DNA from: Prevotella sp.
Lineage (GTDB): Bacteria; Bacteroidota; Bacteroidia; Bacteroidales; Bacteroidaceae
DNA length: 12,923 nucleotides
Assembly (NCBI GenBank): GCA_024681875.1
Contig: JAILAA010000158.1
Coordinates: 1-12,923 of the forward strand
Direction: 5' to 3'
The notes beneath the pieces were generated by a model. That model did no database searches. It was not told the origin of the DNA and saw only the letters and a list, made by a program, of their open reading frames with translations. Position 1 is the first letter of the stretch; every line of letters starts with the position of its first letter. A program made the position numbers and the translations under genes. Shown one piece after another: positions 7,401 to 12,923 of this stretch.

Positions 7401-7940
7401 CGTAGAGACGCCGCGCAGACGCATAGAGGTGCCCGCGCCGAGGTTACCCGAGTTGTTCACAATGTCAAGACCGGCAATCTCACCCTGCAGGGCCTCGTCA
7501 GCCGACGTGAAGGCCATGCCCTCCACTTCGGCCATGTTCATGGTCTGCTGCGATACGGAAATCTCGCGCTTGTCGATGTTCAGACCGCCCGAGCTGGTGC
7601 GGCGGCCTACCACTTTCACCTCGCCTATGGCGTTATTGTCGTCTTCCAGCTTGATGTTGAAAGTGCGCTTGTCACCGATAGTGAGCACCTTTGTCTTATA
7701 GCCTATATAGGTGATGACAAGCTTGTTCTTGGTGTTGGCCACCTTCATGGAGAAGTTGCCCATCATATCCGTCTGTGCAGCATTGACAATACGATTGTTG
7801 GCATCACGCTCCACTACGTTGGCAAAAATCACAGGCCCGGAGGAATCGTTCACGCTGCCTGATATAACTATTCCTTGTGCCATCATGGTCTGTGCGATGA
7901 GAGCAAACAGGAATGTAAATAGTATTTTCGTTTTTGACAT
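4461..7940 (-). CDS. SusC/RagA-like TonB-dependent outer-membrane transporter
   Basis: About 1159 aa, a normal size for SusC-like proteins. It imports a bulky ligand across the outer membrane using TonB energy, with SusD as the surface lid. The first ATG is at 7940 (M-S-K-T-K); an upstream in-frame TTG at 7955 lies in a repeat and is not needed. The type I signal peptide probably ends at M-M-A|Q-G (residue 21). A carboxypeptidase-regulatory-like beta domain follows (about 24-100), then the link V-K-V-V-G-R-R, then the plug domain (about 120-265) with L-R-G-V-S-T-L-N-G and I-T-V-L-K-D-A-A-A-T-A-I-W-G-S-Q-G-A-N-G-V. The rest is barrel, ending in aromatic Phe (S-L-N-F-G-F), the usual outer-membrane assembly signal. 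No STN signalling domain is visible, so anti-sigma signalling through this receptor is unlikely. It lies 43 nt after the FAS1 gene, in one operon. Confidence 0.97.
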   Translation of the reverse strand: MSKTKILFTFLFALIAQTMMAQGIVISGSVNDSSGPVIFANVVERDANNRIVNAAQTDMMGNFSMKVANTKNKLVITYIGYKTKVLTIGDKRTFNIKLEDDNNAIGEVKVVGRRTSSGGLNIDKREISVSQQTMNMAEVEGMAFTSADEALQGEIAGLDIVNNSGNLGAGTSMRLRGVSTLNGSAEPLIVVDDKIFEYDSADFNPENMDDMEQFSSLLAVSVDDIASITVLKDAAATAIWGSQGANGVIQITTKRGARGKPKVTLGYKFTGTWMPSGYDLLNGDNYTMMMKEEFYNPTQSSSATATINEINYVPAESWAEANNWNKNTDWVKAIKQFGEQHEANFNISGGGQKAQFRISGSYSHQLGTVIKQRLDRLTTRLVLDYNVSDRIRFSTNFALTYTDNLKNYTYGSSKNNSSNSALLAMALAMAPNASIYRYDQYNNNTGEYFLMNPTASVMRDGTRVDLTPDDGNYTSMPLQDVVAIGNPVAYANNSWQKEQTYSIVPDFNIKYELLGTEAGQHRLTFNGRVYFDIYAYSRPTYMPGSLSNGSYTDNNYNFITNTESNQFKMGSRMELIYTPAFKNEDFYLTMLARYEAGTQKNTYQYIGQNSIPNGIMSATIDARLTGMDNQPSTTKSAWQDFVYNAHFSYKSRYSLGFSLRGDGNSKFGPKNPWFYSPSVSLRYNVSEEPFFKPLQKVVSMFGVRSSWGITGSSSVAVDNYFNQYTSRAGRYGSGYFTSMSGMKLDDLRPQKKVGLNLGFNIGLLKDRFEIDLNLYKENIKDMIMRGLPIPTSATWNTTTKLSYGNVGEMENKGWELSLVANKFIKVNKFTVSASVNFAQNVNKLLSMDQRVLDNLNSEPKADNRGANSILSRVVVGDPLCSIYGFNSLGVFQYTYDYLQNYNTKQLQLQAQAAANGETYYWNYEEWINQQLAEGKTFPVATDEHGRVIMTNTGDPKELTYYYGQTDYKFKGGDAIYEDVNHDGTINELDIKYLGNSLPKIQGGFSLTLQYGNWKLVSRFNYRWGNKIINTARMGLESMYGTQNQCSSVTYRWRKDGDVTPIPRALYGTGYNYQMSSRFVEDGSFLRLNNLQLSYGVPKKTLKKFGLNSLTAYVTMNNLFCWTKYTGIDPEISAGTYTPACDGASTPRSKSFTASLNFGF

Positions 7941-7947
7941 AATGCTC

Positions 7948-7990
7948 TTTTTCAACTTTTCAATTTTTCAACTTTTCAACCTTTCAAAAC
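7948..7990 (-). repeat. Degenerate GTTGAAAA octamer array over the FAS1 stop / SusC leader
   Basis: On the transcript strand this is about five degenerate units of GTTGAAAA (TTTTGAAAG, GTTGAAAA, GTTGAAAAA, TTGAAAA, GTTGAAAAA). It contains the TGA stop of the four-FAS1 gene (7984-7986) and ends about 7 nt before the SusC ATG. The sequence is A/G-rich and unstructured, as expected for an open Bacteroidetes ribosome-binding region. No inverted copy lies inside SusC, unlike the three later junctions. Confidence 0.85.
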
Positions 7991-10878
7991 TTCCTGTTGC
8001 TGTTATAGCACAAAGGCGTTTCAATGCCGTGAATGGTCACGAAAGATGATGTCTCAATAGAAGCAGTTCCTGCCTCATTCCTAATTATTTCACCAGTATT
8101 AGAATCAACGCGAACTGTGATGTCTCGAGCTATCAGGTTGGCTATATTAGAAGAGGCATTGATAGTCACAGAAGTACCAGCAGCATCCTTCACTATGAGT
8201 TTATTGTTACCACCGCTCACCATCAGCGTCTGGGCAATACCTATGTTGTTTGAGCAGAAAGTAGAGAACACAGGCTCGGGAGTCGTCAGACCAGTCACTG
8301 GGTCGAAATTCTTGAAGTAACGGTCGGCAAAGAGCGAGCTGTTCTGGGTGTGGTAGCGCACGAAACGTGTCATCTTGTCTAACTGTTCCTTCACGTATGC
8401 CGATGCATCGGCCTGCGTGCTGAATCCATACTGGTCTTTCACGCTTTCCCAGTCGTTGACAATAGCCAACACGCTCTTCCACGTGGGCAGGCCCATGTCG
8501 CGCTGTGCTGTTACCATGGCTTCGTAGGTGGGGGCGTAGATGGTGTAGTTATAGGCACTGAGCATACCCCAGTTGTCTTGGTCGTCGATGATACGATAGG
8601 CTTTCAGCTTGGGACTGACGTTCTCGTTCTTTGCGCCTGTGAGGATGCCTGCAAACGAGTAGATGTTCTCGTCGTTAAATTGCAGGCAGAAGTTCAGGAA
8701 GTGGTCATAGTCGGGAGCGGCTGCGTCGTAGTCGGCGTTCTCGTCATAGAACTCGGGGCGCGACAGCGTCTGCATCACACTGGTGATGGTGGGTTGCAGG
8801 GGGAAGTCAAGGCGGTAGACAGTGCCATTCTCAATCTTGGCGTCAGGACTGTTCACGTCGAAGGTCTGGGTGATGGTCGACCACTGTGAGGGGTCGCCCA
8901 TCTGCAGGCCGCCGGCCACCTTGTTGCCATCAACAACGATGGCACCACCATGCTTCGTCTTGTAGAACTTGTTGCCATAGAGACCATACACGGGATTTCC
9001 TTTACCTGTCTCGGTGGAGTCGGCCAAGACGATGGTGCAGTAGTCAAGCAGGTCCTTGATCTGGCTGTTGAAATAGCCGGTCTCAATATTGAAGTCCTGG
9101 GCATTGGCTGCTTCCACGTAGGAACTGAGCTGATTGTAGGGACCGCCCTGATAGATGTATTGTTTCACCATCACATGAAACGAGCCGTCGGCTGCAGGGT
9201 CAAAGCGGAAGCGCAGACCTTTCAGGCCGTCGGCATCCTTCACCGAAGCAGGGTCGATGACGATGAACTGTGTCTCATGGTCTGTGGGGATGAAGAGGCC
9301 ATAACGGGCTTTCATCGACAGCAGGTAGTAGTACATGTCGGCACCCAGCTTCGAGGGCGTGCCGGCCTTGATCTGGTGATCGTTCAGCATCTCGCCCATC
9401 GTGCGCATGTCCTTATAGACGGAGGCAGGACCGAGGACGGAGTTGTAAAGCTTGGGACCGAACAGCTTGTTCATTTTATAGATGACACCATTGTTGGCAA
9501 TGGTGACGTCATATTTGCCGTCGTTCTTCTTGATGATGTCGTTCTTCGTCACGTCCAAGAACTCAAAGGCGTCATTCTGCACGGTTGAGAACGTGCTGGG
9601 CACCGTCTTCGACAGATAGGGCTTCATCACATTGTTGAGGATGCTGGCAAAGATTGAGGGATCGCTGTTGTAGATGGCATCGAGGTGGGCGTTGAGGTTA
9701 GCCGACGAGAGGTCAAGTGACGGGTCGCCCAGATTCTTCACAATATAGGCAGCTTCCTTGAGGAAATAGTCTTCCACGGCCTTGTCGTCGGGAGCCAGGA
9801 AGGCGGCAATCTCGGCATTGTCGTCGCTCGAGCCACCCTTCAGTGTAGGGTTATAGTAGTTCCATCCCGGGTCGAAGTCCAGCAGCTGGTTTTCGGCCAC
9901 TGTCACGCCACGCATGGGCTGTGTCAGCTTGCCGCGCTGCGAATTTTGGCTCAGATAGCGCACTGCGAAGATGGTATCCGTCAAAGCTGTGCCCGCTGCA
10001 TCGTCATTATACTGCTCCGTCAGCGTCATATCAGGGTCGGGAAAGCAGTAGTAGTCGAGCATACGCGAGATATAGCGAGTGTCACTGTCTGCACGTAGCA
10101 TCTCAGCCATGTTGCCAGGATTCACCAACACCTCATCGAGCTGGTGGATGTAGCCGTTCTGGCACACTACGTCGCCCTTGATCACTTTATGATTGAAGAT
10201 GTAGGCGTCGCCGTCGGTGTATTCATGGCCAGTCAGGATTTTGAAGTCGCTTTCGCTGCCTGTCACGGTCATGTTGTTGTTCAGCATGTATTCGCCAGTG
10301 AAGTGTACCATCGGTGCCACGGTGTTGTCGAAGACAGCCAATATATGGCTGCGCCCGTCGTTCTTGAAACGCTCGAAATACTTGTTGTTGGCGGGCATGT
10401 CGGAAGTGGCGAAGGGCGTCACGGTGTAAGACAGGCGCATGTTCGTGGCATGCTTCACCAGCTGGCCCTGCAGCATCTTGCCTTCACCATTCAGTTTATT
10501 CGACAATGTTCCCACGAGCATGGCGTTGTCAATCATCGTCGAGAACAGCAACTCGGCCTTCTGCGCGTGTGTCAGCTCTTCATAGCTGCTCACACCAAAC
10601 TTGTTGTTGCCACCGGCAAAGAACCGTGCAAAAGCCTCGTCGTTGGCAGGGAAGATGGTCTTACTGCCGGTCTTGTTCAGCACCTCCGCATAGCCCATGT
10701 CCTCAATCAGCTTGCAGTACGTGGTGAACGTTCCAACCAGCTGTGAGGACTGCTGCAGCTCTTTGTAGATACTCTCGCCAAGCCACGACGGCAGCTCTCC
10801 CTCCGGCACGACATAGTCCTTGGTGCAGGACGCCATGCCTATGCACAGCAGGGATGCATACAAAAAGAGTTTTTTCAT
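7984..10878 (-). CDS. Large surface lipoprotein with four tandem FAS1 (fasciclin-like) domains
   Basis: 964 aa starting at ATG 10878 with a compact signal peptide (M-K-K-L-F-L-Y) and lipobox G-M-A-S-C, Cys18. No repeat is used in this signal peptide. Four FAS1-like modules can be recognised by the (I/L)-(F/Y)-x-P-x-(D/Y) strand and, in several, a closing N-G-x-(I/V) motif. Module 1 spans about 37-255 (T-I-F-P-A-N-D-E-A-F at 74-83, N-G-Y-I-H-Q-L-D-E-V-L at 241-251). Module 2 spans about 265-475 (F-L-A-P-D-D at 360-365, N-G-V-I-Y at 463-467). Module 3 spans about 480-712 (L-F-I-P-T-D at 528-533, N-G-T-V-Y at 684-688). Module 4 spans about 715-955 (T-I-Y-A-P-T-Y at 779-785, with a degenerate end). 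FAS1 domains usually mediate adhesion or ligand binding. As the first gene of the operon before SusC it is probably a surface binding or accessory component; enzymatic activity is not indicated. Confidence 0.93.
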   Translation of the reverse strand: MKKLFLYASLLCIGMASCTKDYVVPEGELPSWLGESIYKELQQSSQLVGTFTTYCKLIEDMGYAEVLNKTGSKTIFPANDEAFARFFAGGNNKFGVSSYEELTHAQKAELLFSTMIDNAMLVGTLSNKLNGEGKMLQGQLVKHATNMRLSYTVTPFATSDMPANNKYFERFKNDGRSHILAVFDNTVAPMVHFTGEYMLNNNMTVTGSESDFKILTGHEYTDGDAYIFNHKVIKGDVVCQNGYIHQLDEVLVNPGNMAEMLRADSDTRYISRMLDYYCFPDPDMTLTEQYNDDAAGTALTDTIFAVRYLSQNSQRGKLTQPMRGVTVAENQLLDFDPGWNYYNPTLKGGSSDDNAEIAAFLAPDDKAVEDYFLKEAAYIVKNLGDPSLDLSSANLNAHLDAIYNSDPSIFASILNNVMKPYLSKTVPSTFSTVQNDAFEFLDVTKNDIIKKNDGKYDVTIANNGVIYKMNKLFGPKLYNSVLGPASVYKDMRTMGEMLNDHQIKAGTPSKLGADMYYYLLSMKARYGLFIPTDHETQFIVIDPASVKDADGLKGLRFRFDPAADGSFHVMVKQYIYQGGPYNQLSSYVEAANAQDFNIETGYFNSQIKDLLDYCTIVLADSTETGKGNPVYGLYGNKFYKTKHGGAIVVDGNKVAGGLQMGDPSQWSTITQTFDVNSPDAKIENGTVYRLDFPLQPTITSVMQTLSRPEFYDENADYDAAAPDYDHFLNFCLQFNDENIYSFAGILTGAKNENVSPKLKAYRIIDDQDNWGMLSAYNYTIYAPTYEAMVTAQRDMGLPTWKSVLAIVNDWESVKDQYGFSTQADASAYVKEQLDKMTRFVRYHTQNSSLFADRYFKNFDPVTGLTTPEPVFSTFCSNNIGIAQTLMVSGGNNKLIVKDAAGTSVTINASSNIANLIARDITVRVDSNTGEIIRNEAGTASIETSSFVTIHGIETPLCYNSNRKF

Positions 10879-10950
10879 AAAGAGTTTATTTTTTATTGTT
10901 GTTCTGTTGTTCAGACTGTAAATAGATCAGTTTTTCAGTTTGTTAGACGT

Positions 10951-10978
10951 CTGCTATGATGCTGTTCAGCATAGGCAG
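10951..10978 (-). other. Small inverted repeat in the 5' leader of the operon
   Basis: About 20 nt downstream of the predicted promoter, CTGC/GCAG at the ends and ATGCT/AGCAT inside can form alternative small hairpins in the leader RNA. It may be a leader structure or an operator. I recognise no riboswitch or known RNA family, and the rest of the leader (10879-10950) is AT-rich with no further structure that I can support. Confidence 0.3.
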
Positions 10979-10996
10979 TTTTCTTTCTTTAGCTTG

Positions 10997-11027
10997 CAAA
11001 GGAACAAAAATTTATTGAAACTTGCAA
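10997..11027 (-). promoter_or_regulatory. Probable Bacteroides-type promoter for the FAS1-SusC-SusD operon
   Basis: On the minus strand, TTGC (11027-11024) is separated by 19 nt from TTCCTTTG (11004-10997), close to the Bacteroidetes primary sigma consensus TTTG - 19 to 21 nt - TAnnTTTG. The T-rich stretch before the -7 box (AATTTTTG) is also typical. Transcription would start near 10990, leaving a leader of roughly 110 nt before ATG 10878. It is the best promoter candidate in the intergenic gap; no equally good one was seen between the operon genes. Confidence 0.65.
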
Positions 11028-11165
11028 CTTTTTAACAGACTACTTTGGCGAAATCTCATTTTTCACAATTCTTTTCGCATTTTGCAAAGCCCCCTACAAG
11101 TGGACGTGACAAAATAAAGGGTGATTGAGCCCACTTGAAAAAGTCCTCATACTCAACGAATGACG

Positions 11166-11210
11166 GCGCAGCTACTCTCCTCCTTTGGAAAAGGAGGGGA
11201 ATGGCTGCGC
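11166..11210. repeat. Nested intergenic hairpin (GCGCAGC outer stem, purine/pyrimidine inner stem)
   Basis: GCGCAGC (11166-11172) pairs with GCTGCGC (11204-11210). Between them CCTCCTTT pairs with AAAGGAGG around a tiny loop, giving one long imperfect hairpin. It resembles dispersed palindromic repeats of Bacteroidales intergenic regions and has the same CCTCC/GGAGG flavour as the repeat at 196-228, but it is a different sequence. There is no U-run after it in either direction, so it is not a classical terminator. Confidence 0.6.
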
Positions 11211-11228
11211 ATGAATACGCGGTGGAAA

Positions 11229-11242
11229 CTACTTTAAAGTAG
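11229..11242. repeat. Perfect 14-bp palindrome CTACTTTAAAGTAG
   Basis: Two 7-bp arms without a spacer, between the terminator and the nested hairpin and about 200 bp upstream of the predicted operon promoter. It has the form of a dimeric-regulator binding site, but no regulator gene is in the window and the distance to the promoter is large. Chance occurrence is possible. Confidence 0.35.
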
Positions 11243-11257
11243 ACTCAATTTTCAATA

Positions 11258-11297
11258 GAAAACTCCCCCGCCGCGTCGTTCTGACGGGGCGGGGGAG
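11258..11297 (-). terminator. Rho-independent terminator after the large exported protein gene
   Basis: The stem arms 11263-11277 and 11283-11297 are complementary at 14 of 15 positions (CTCCCCCGCC... with ...GGCGGGGGAG) around a 5-nt loop. In the minus-strand transcript the stem is followed by TTTTCT (from 11262 downward). It lies 33 nt after the TAA stop at 11331-11333. It should separate this gene from the FAS1-SusC-SusD operon. Confidence 0.88.
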
Positions 11298-11330
11298 AAT
11301 GATGTCACCAACAATTGGTCAGTTGATGGT

Positions 11331-12923
11331 TTACTTAATCACAACCTTCTTGCCGTTGACAATGTAGACGCCCTTCTGTGCGGGACTGGCTACGCGCATA
11401 CCGTTGATGGTGTAGATGGCGTTGGCCTTGACGTCGGATTGCACGGTCTGGATGCCCGAGGGCTCGCCGGCGGTGATACGCTGGATGAGCAGGTTGTCGA
11501 ACCAAGCACGACGGTCGTTGTTGTTGTAGTCGCACTGGAGGATGAACTTGGTGGGAATGACCTCAATAGCGACCTCTTCGGAAGTGGTGGAGCCGTTGAC
11601 ACTGTTGATGGTGCAGTACATCTTCTTCGTACCGTAGTCCATGATCACCTCGATGTGGCTCTTCTGCAGCGGGTTGGCAGTAATAGAGTCGGTTGCATCG
11701 GCAGGAGAAGCGTTGTTGTAGGCGCCACCAGCCTTAGCCCAGATCTTGCTGATGTCAACGTTGCAGGTGTTGGTGGTAGTGGTACCGTTATAGAAGTTGT
11801 GGTAGAGACCGAAGATCTCTGCGTCAGCGGGGCCTGCTTCACCTTCAACCACGTTCTTCAGGTAGAAGCCAAGCGAGCGGCCGCTGAGACCCTGAACGTA
11901 GAGGTCGCAGGCCACCTTCAGGATGTTGGTGCCCATAGAACCGTTCTCTGTAGCGTCGAAGTTGACAGTGCCTGTGCCGTTGCCAATGCGGATGTAGCCC
12001 TTCCACAGCTGTTCGCCGTTTGACCAGAATCCCTGCTCATAAGGCTGCTGCATATCCTCGGTGGGTCCAACGGTAGAGAATCTGGAGAATTCCATCGATC
12101 CGACAGCACCTGAAACGCTGTACAGGCCGGTCTCCTCATTGAGGACGGCATTCTGCTCGAAGTCGATGTCGACGATGGTAGCGATGGCCGAGGCGGGAAC
12201 GGAAGCCTTGAAAGCCTCAACAGCCTCATCGAGTGCCTTGATGGCGGCGACGATGGCTGCAGCGTTCTCCTCACTGTACTCAGAAGCCTTCATCTGAGCC
12301 TGGAGGGCCTTAGCAGCGTCGATGGCAGCCTGGAACTCAGTCTTGCCTGTGGCGGCGTCATAAAGACGCATCTTCTTCACAAGCTCTGCATTGTCAATGG
12401 CGGTCTGGATGGAAGCCAGCGTGTCGTTCTCGGCCACAAACTCCTTGTTGGCAGCGATGATCCACTTCGTAGCCTGCTGATAAACCTCATACACCATGTA
12501 GCCAGTCTCTTCAGAGGTTGATTTTGCATAGTCATCCTGATAGGTGGCGATGATGGCATCCTGATCCATTGCCTCGTAAGCCTCGATGCGCGGAGCGATG
12601 GAATCGACACAAGCCTGCAGAGCGGCCTTGCCCCAGAAGAAATCAGCATTAGCAATGTATTCGGCAGCGGTAGTGAGGTTGTCACGGCCAGCGGTAATCT
12701 GCTCGCGGACGTCAGCCTCATAGCCTAACTGCTTCTGGTTGTACTTGTTGTCGTTCTTGCCCCAGATGGAAGCATTCTTCACATAGAGCACTGAACCGTT
12801 CTTCAGGTCCTTGTAAGCATCCTTACAGTAAGCCTTGTAGCCAATCTCGTAGCTACCGGCCTCCTGAATCGTAACAGGAACATTGAATGTTGTATAGTTG
12901 ACGGCATCCAAGTCTTTCACCAA
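11331..12923 (-). CDS. 3' part of a large exported protein with helical FIVAR-like region, beta-sandwich and C-terminal sorting-like tail
   Basis: The reading frame is open to the right edge, so the N-terminus and any signal peptide are missing; 531 codons are visible. Visible residues about 1-55 look like the end of a beta-rich domain (T-F-N-V-P-V-T-I-Q-E-A-G-S-Y-E). Residues about 62-242 are helical and Ala/Glu-rich, with FIVAR-like repeats such as F-Q-A-A-I-D-A-A-K-A-L and I-V-A-A-I-K-A-L-D-E-A. Residues about 248-485 resemble a concanavalin/laminin-G type beta-sandwich (D-I-D-F-E-Q near the start, A-W-F-D-N-L-L-I-Q-R at the end). The last 40 residues (G-I-Q-T-V ... I-Y-T-I-N-G-M-R-V ... 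K-G-V-Y-I-V-N-G-K-K-V-V-I-K) match the short C-terminal tail common on secreted Prevotella/Bacteroides proteins, related to type IX secretion sorting domains. A surface or secreted glycan-binding or glycan-degrading role is plausible, but no catalytic domain is seen. The terminator makes it a separate transcript from the Sus operon. Confidence 0.85.
   Translation of the reverse strand: MVKDLDAVNYTTFNVPVTIQEAGSYEIGYKAYCKDAYKDLKNGSVLYVKNASIWGKNDNKYNQKQLGYEADVREQITAGRDNLTTAAEYIANADFFWGKAALQACVDSIAPRIEAYEAMDQDAIIATYQDDYAKSTSEETGYMVYEVYQQATKWIIAANKEFVAENDTLASIQTAIDNAELVKKMRLYDAATGKTEFQAAIDAAKALQAQMKASEYSEENAAAIVAAIKALDEAVEAFKASVPASAIATIVDIDFEQNAVLNEETGLYSVSGAVGSMEFSRFSTVGPTEDMQQPYEQGFWSNGEQLWKGYIRIGNGTGTVNFDATENGSMGTNILKVACDLYVQGLSGRSLGFYLKNVVEGEAGPADAEIFGLYHNFYNGTTTTNTCNVDISKIWAKAGGAYNNASPADATDSITANPLQKSHIEVIMDYGTKKMYCTINSVNGSTTSEEVAIEVIPTKFILQCDYNNNDRRAWFDNLLIQRITAGEPSGIQTVQSDVKANAIYTINGMRVASPAQKGVYIVNGKKVVIK

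Noticed and set aside
7941..7955. TTG start for SusC five codons upstream
   Set aside because: The TTG is part of the GTTGAAAA repeat, and the ATG at 7940 gives a normal type I signal peptide.
12910..12923. A start codon for the large exported protein at the right edge
   Set aside because: The first visible codons are TTG-GTG within an uninterrupted frame and no signal peptide follows, so the gene is truncated by the window rather than starting here.
1..12923. tRNA, rRNA, insertion sequence, integrase or regulator genes
   Set aside because: I looked on both strands and saw no supporting sequence; the only gaps above 300 bases without genes is 10879-11330, described above.

Overview
This looks like a Bacteroidales chromosome segment, most likely Prevotella or a close relative. 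The reasons are a SusC/SusD outer-membrane pair, several surface lipoproteins, a promoter of the Bacteroides TTG(C)/TAnnTTTG type, AT-rich leaders without clear Shine-Dalgarno sites, a short C-terminal sorting-like tail on one protein, and low-complexity intergenic repeats. This assignment is from pattern recognition only. Every gene I can support lies on the minus strand, so transcription runs from high to low coordinates.

Layout in transcription order. (1) 12923-11331: 3' part of a large exported protein with a helical FIVAR-like stretch, a beta-sandwich-like domain and a C-terminal tail, ended by a strong GC-rich intrinsic terminator (11297-11258). (2) 11257-10879: non-coding, with a perfect 14-bp palindrome, a 45-nt nested hairpin, a good promoter (11027-10997) and an AT-rich leader. 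(3) A compact operon: a 964-aa lipoprotein with four tandem FAS1-like (fasciclin) domains (10878-7984), a SusC-like TonB-dependent transporter (7940-4461), a SusD-like lipoprotein (4346-2595), a two-FAS1-domain lipoprotein (2491-230), and the first codons of another lipoprotein (113 to the left edge). No glycosidase, protease, regulator, transposase, integrase, tRNA or rRNA is visible.

How the genes probably work together: SusC is a TonB-driven barrel and SusD its substrate-binding lid. The FAS1 lipoproteins are probable surface accessory or binding proteins of the same uptake complex. The substrate cannot be read from the sequence.

Most unusual feature: the last three gene junctions of the operon (SusC/SusD, SusD/FAS1, FAS1/left-edge gene) share one architecture built from two unrelated repeat families. 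A 31-33-nt repeat lies 1-6 nt after the upstream stop codon. Its inverted copy lies about 95-110 nt further on, inside the next gene, where it encodes the hydrophobic core of the lipoprotein signal peptide. The next start codon sits in the loop. Arms match at 31/31, 30/31 and 32/33, and both mismatches would be G-U pairs in RNA. This suggests long mRNA hairpins that could couple translation of neighbouring genes; invertible DNA and repeat spread by gene conversion are the main alternatives.
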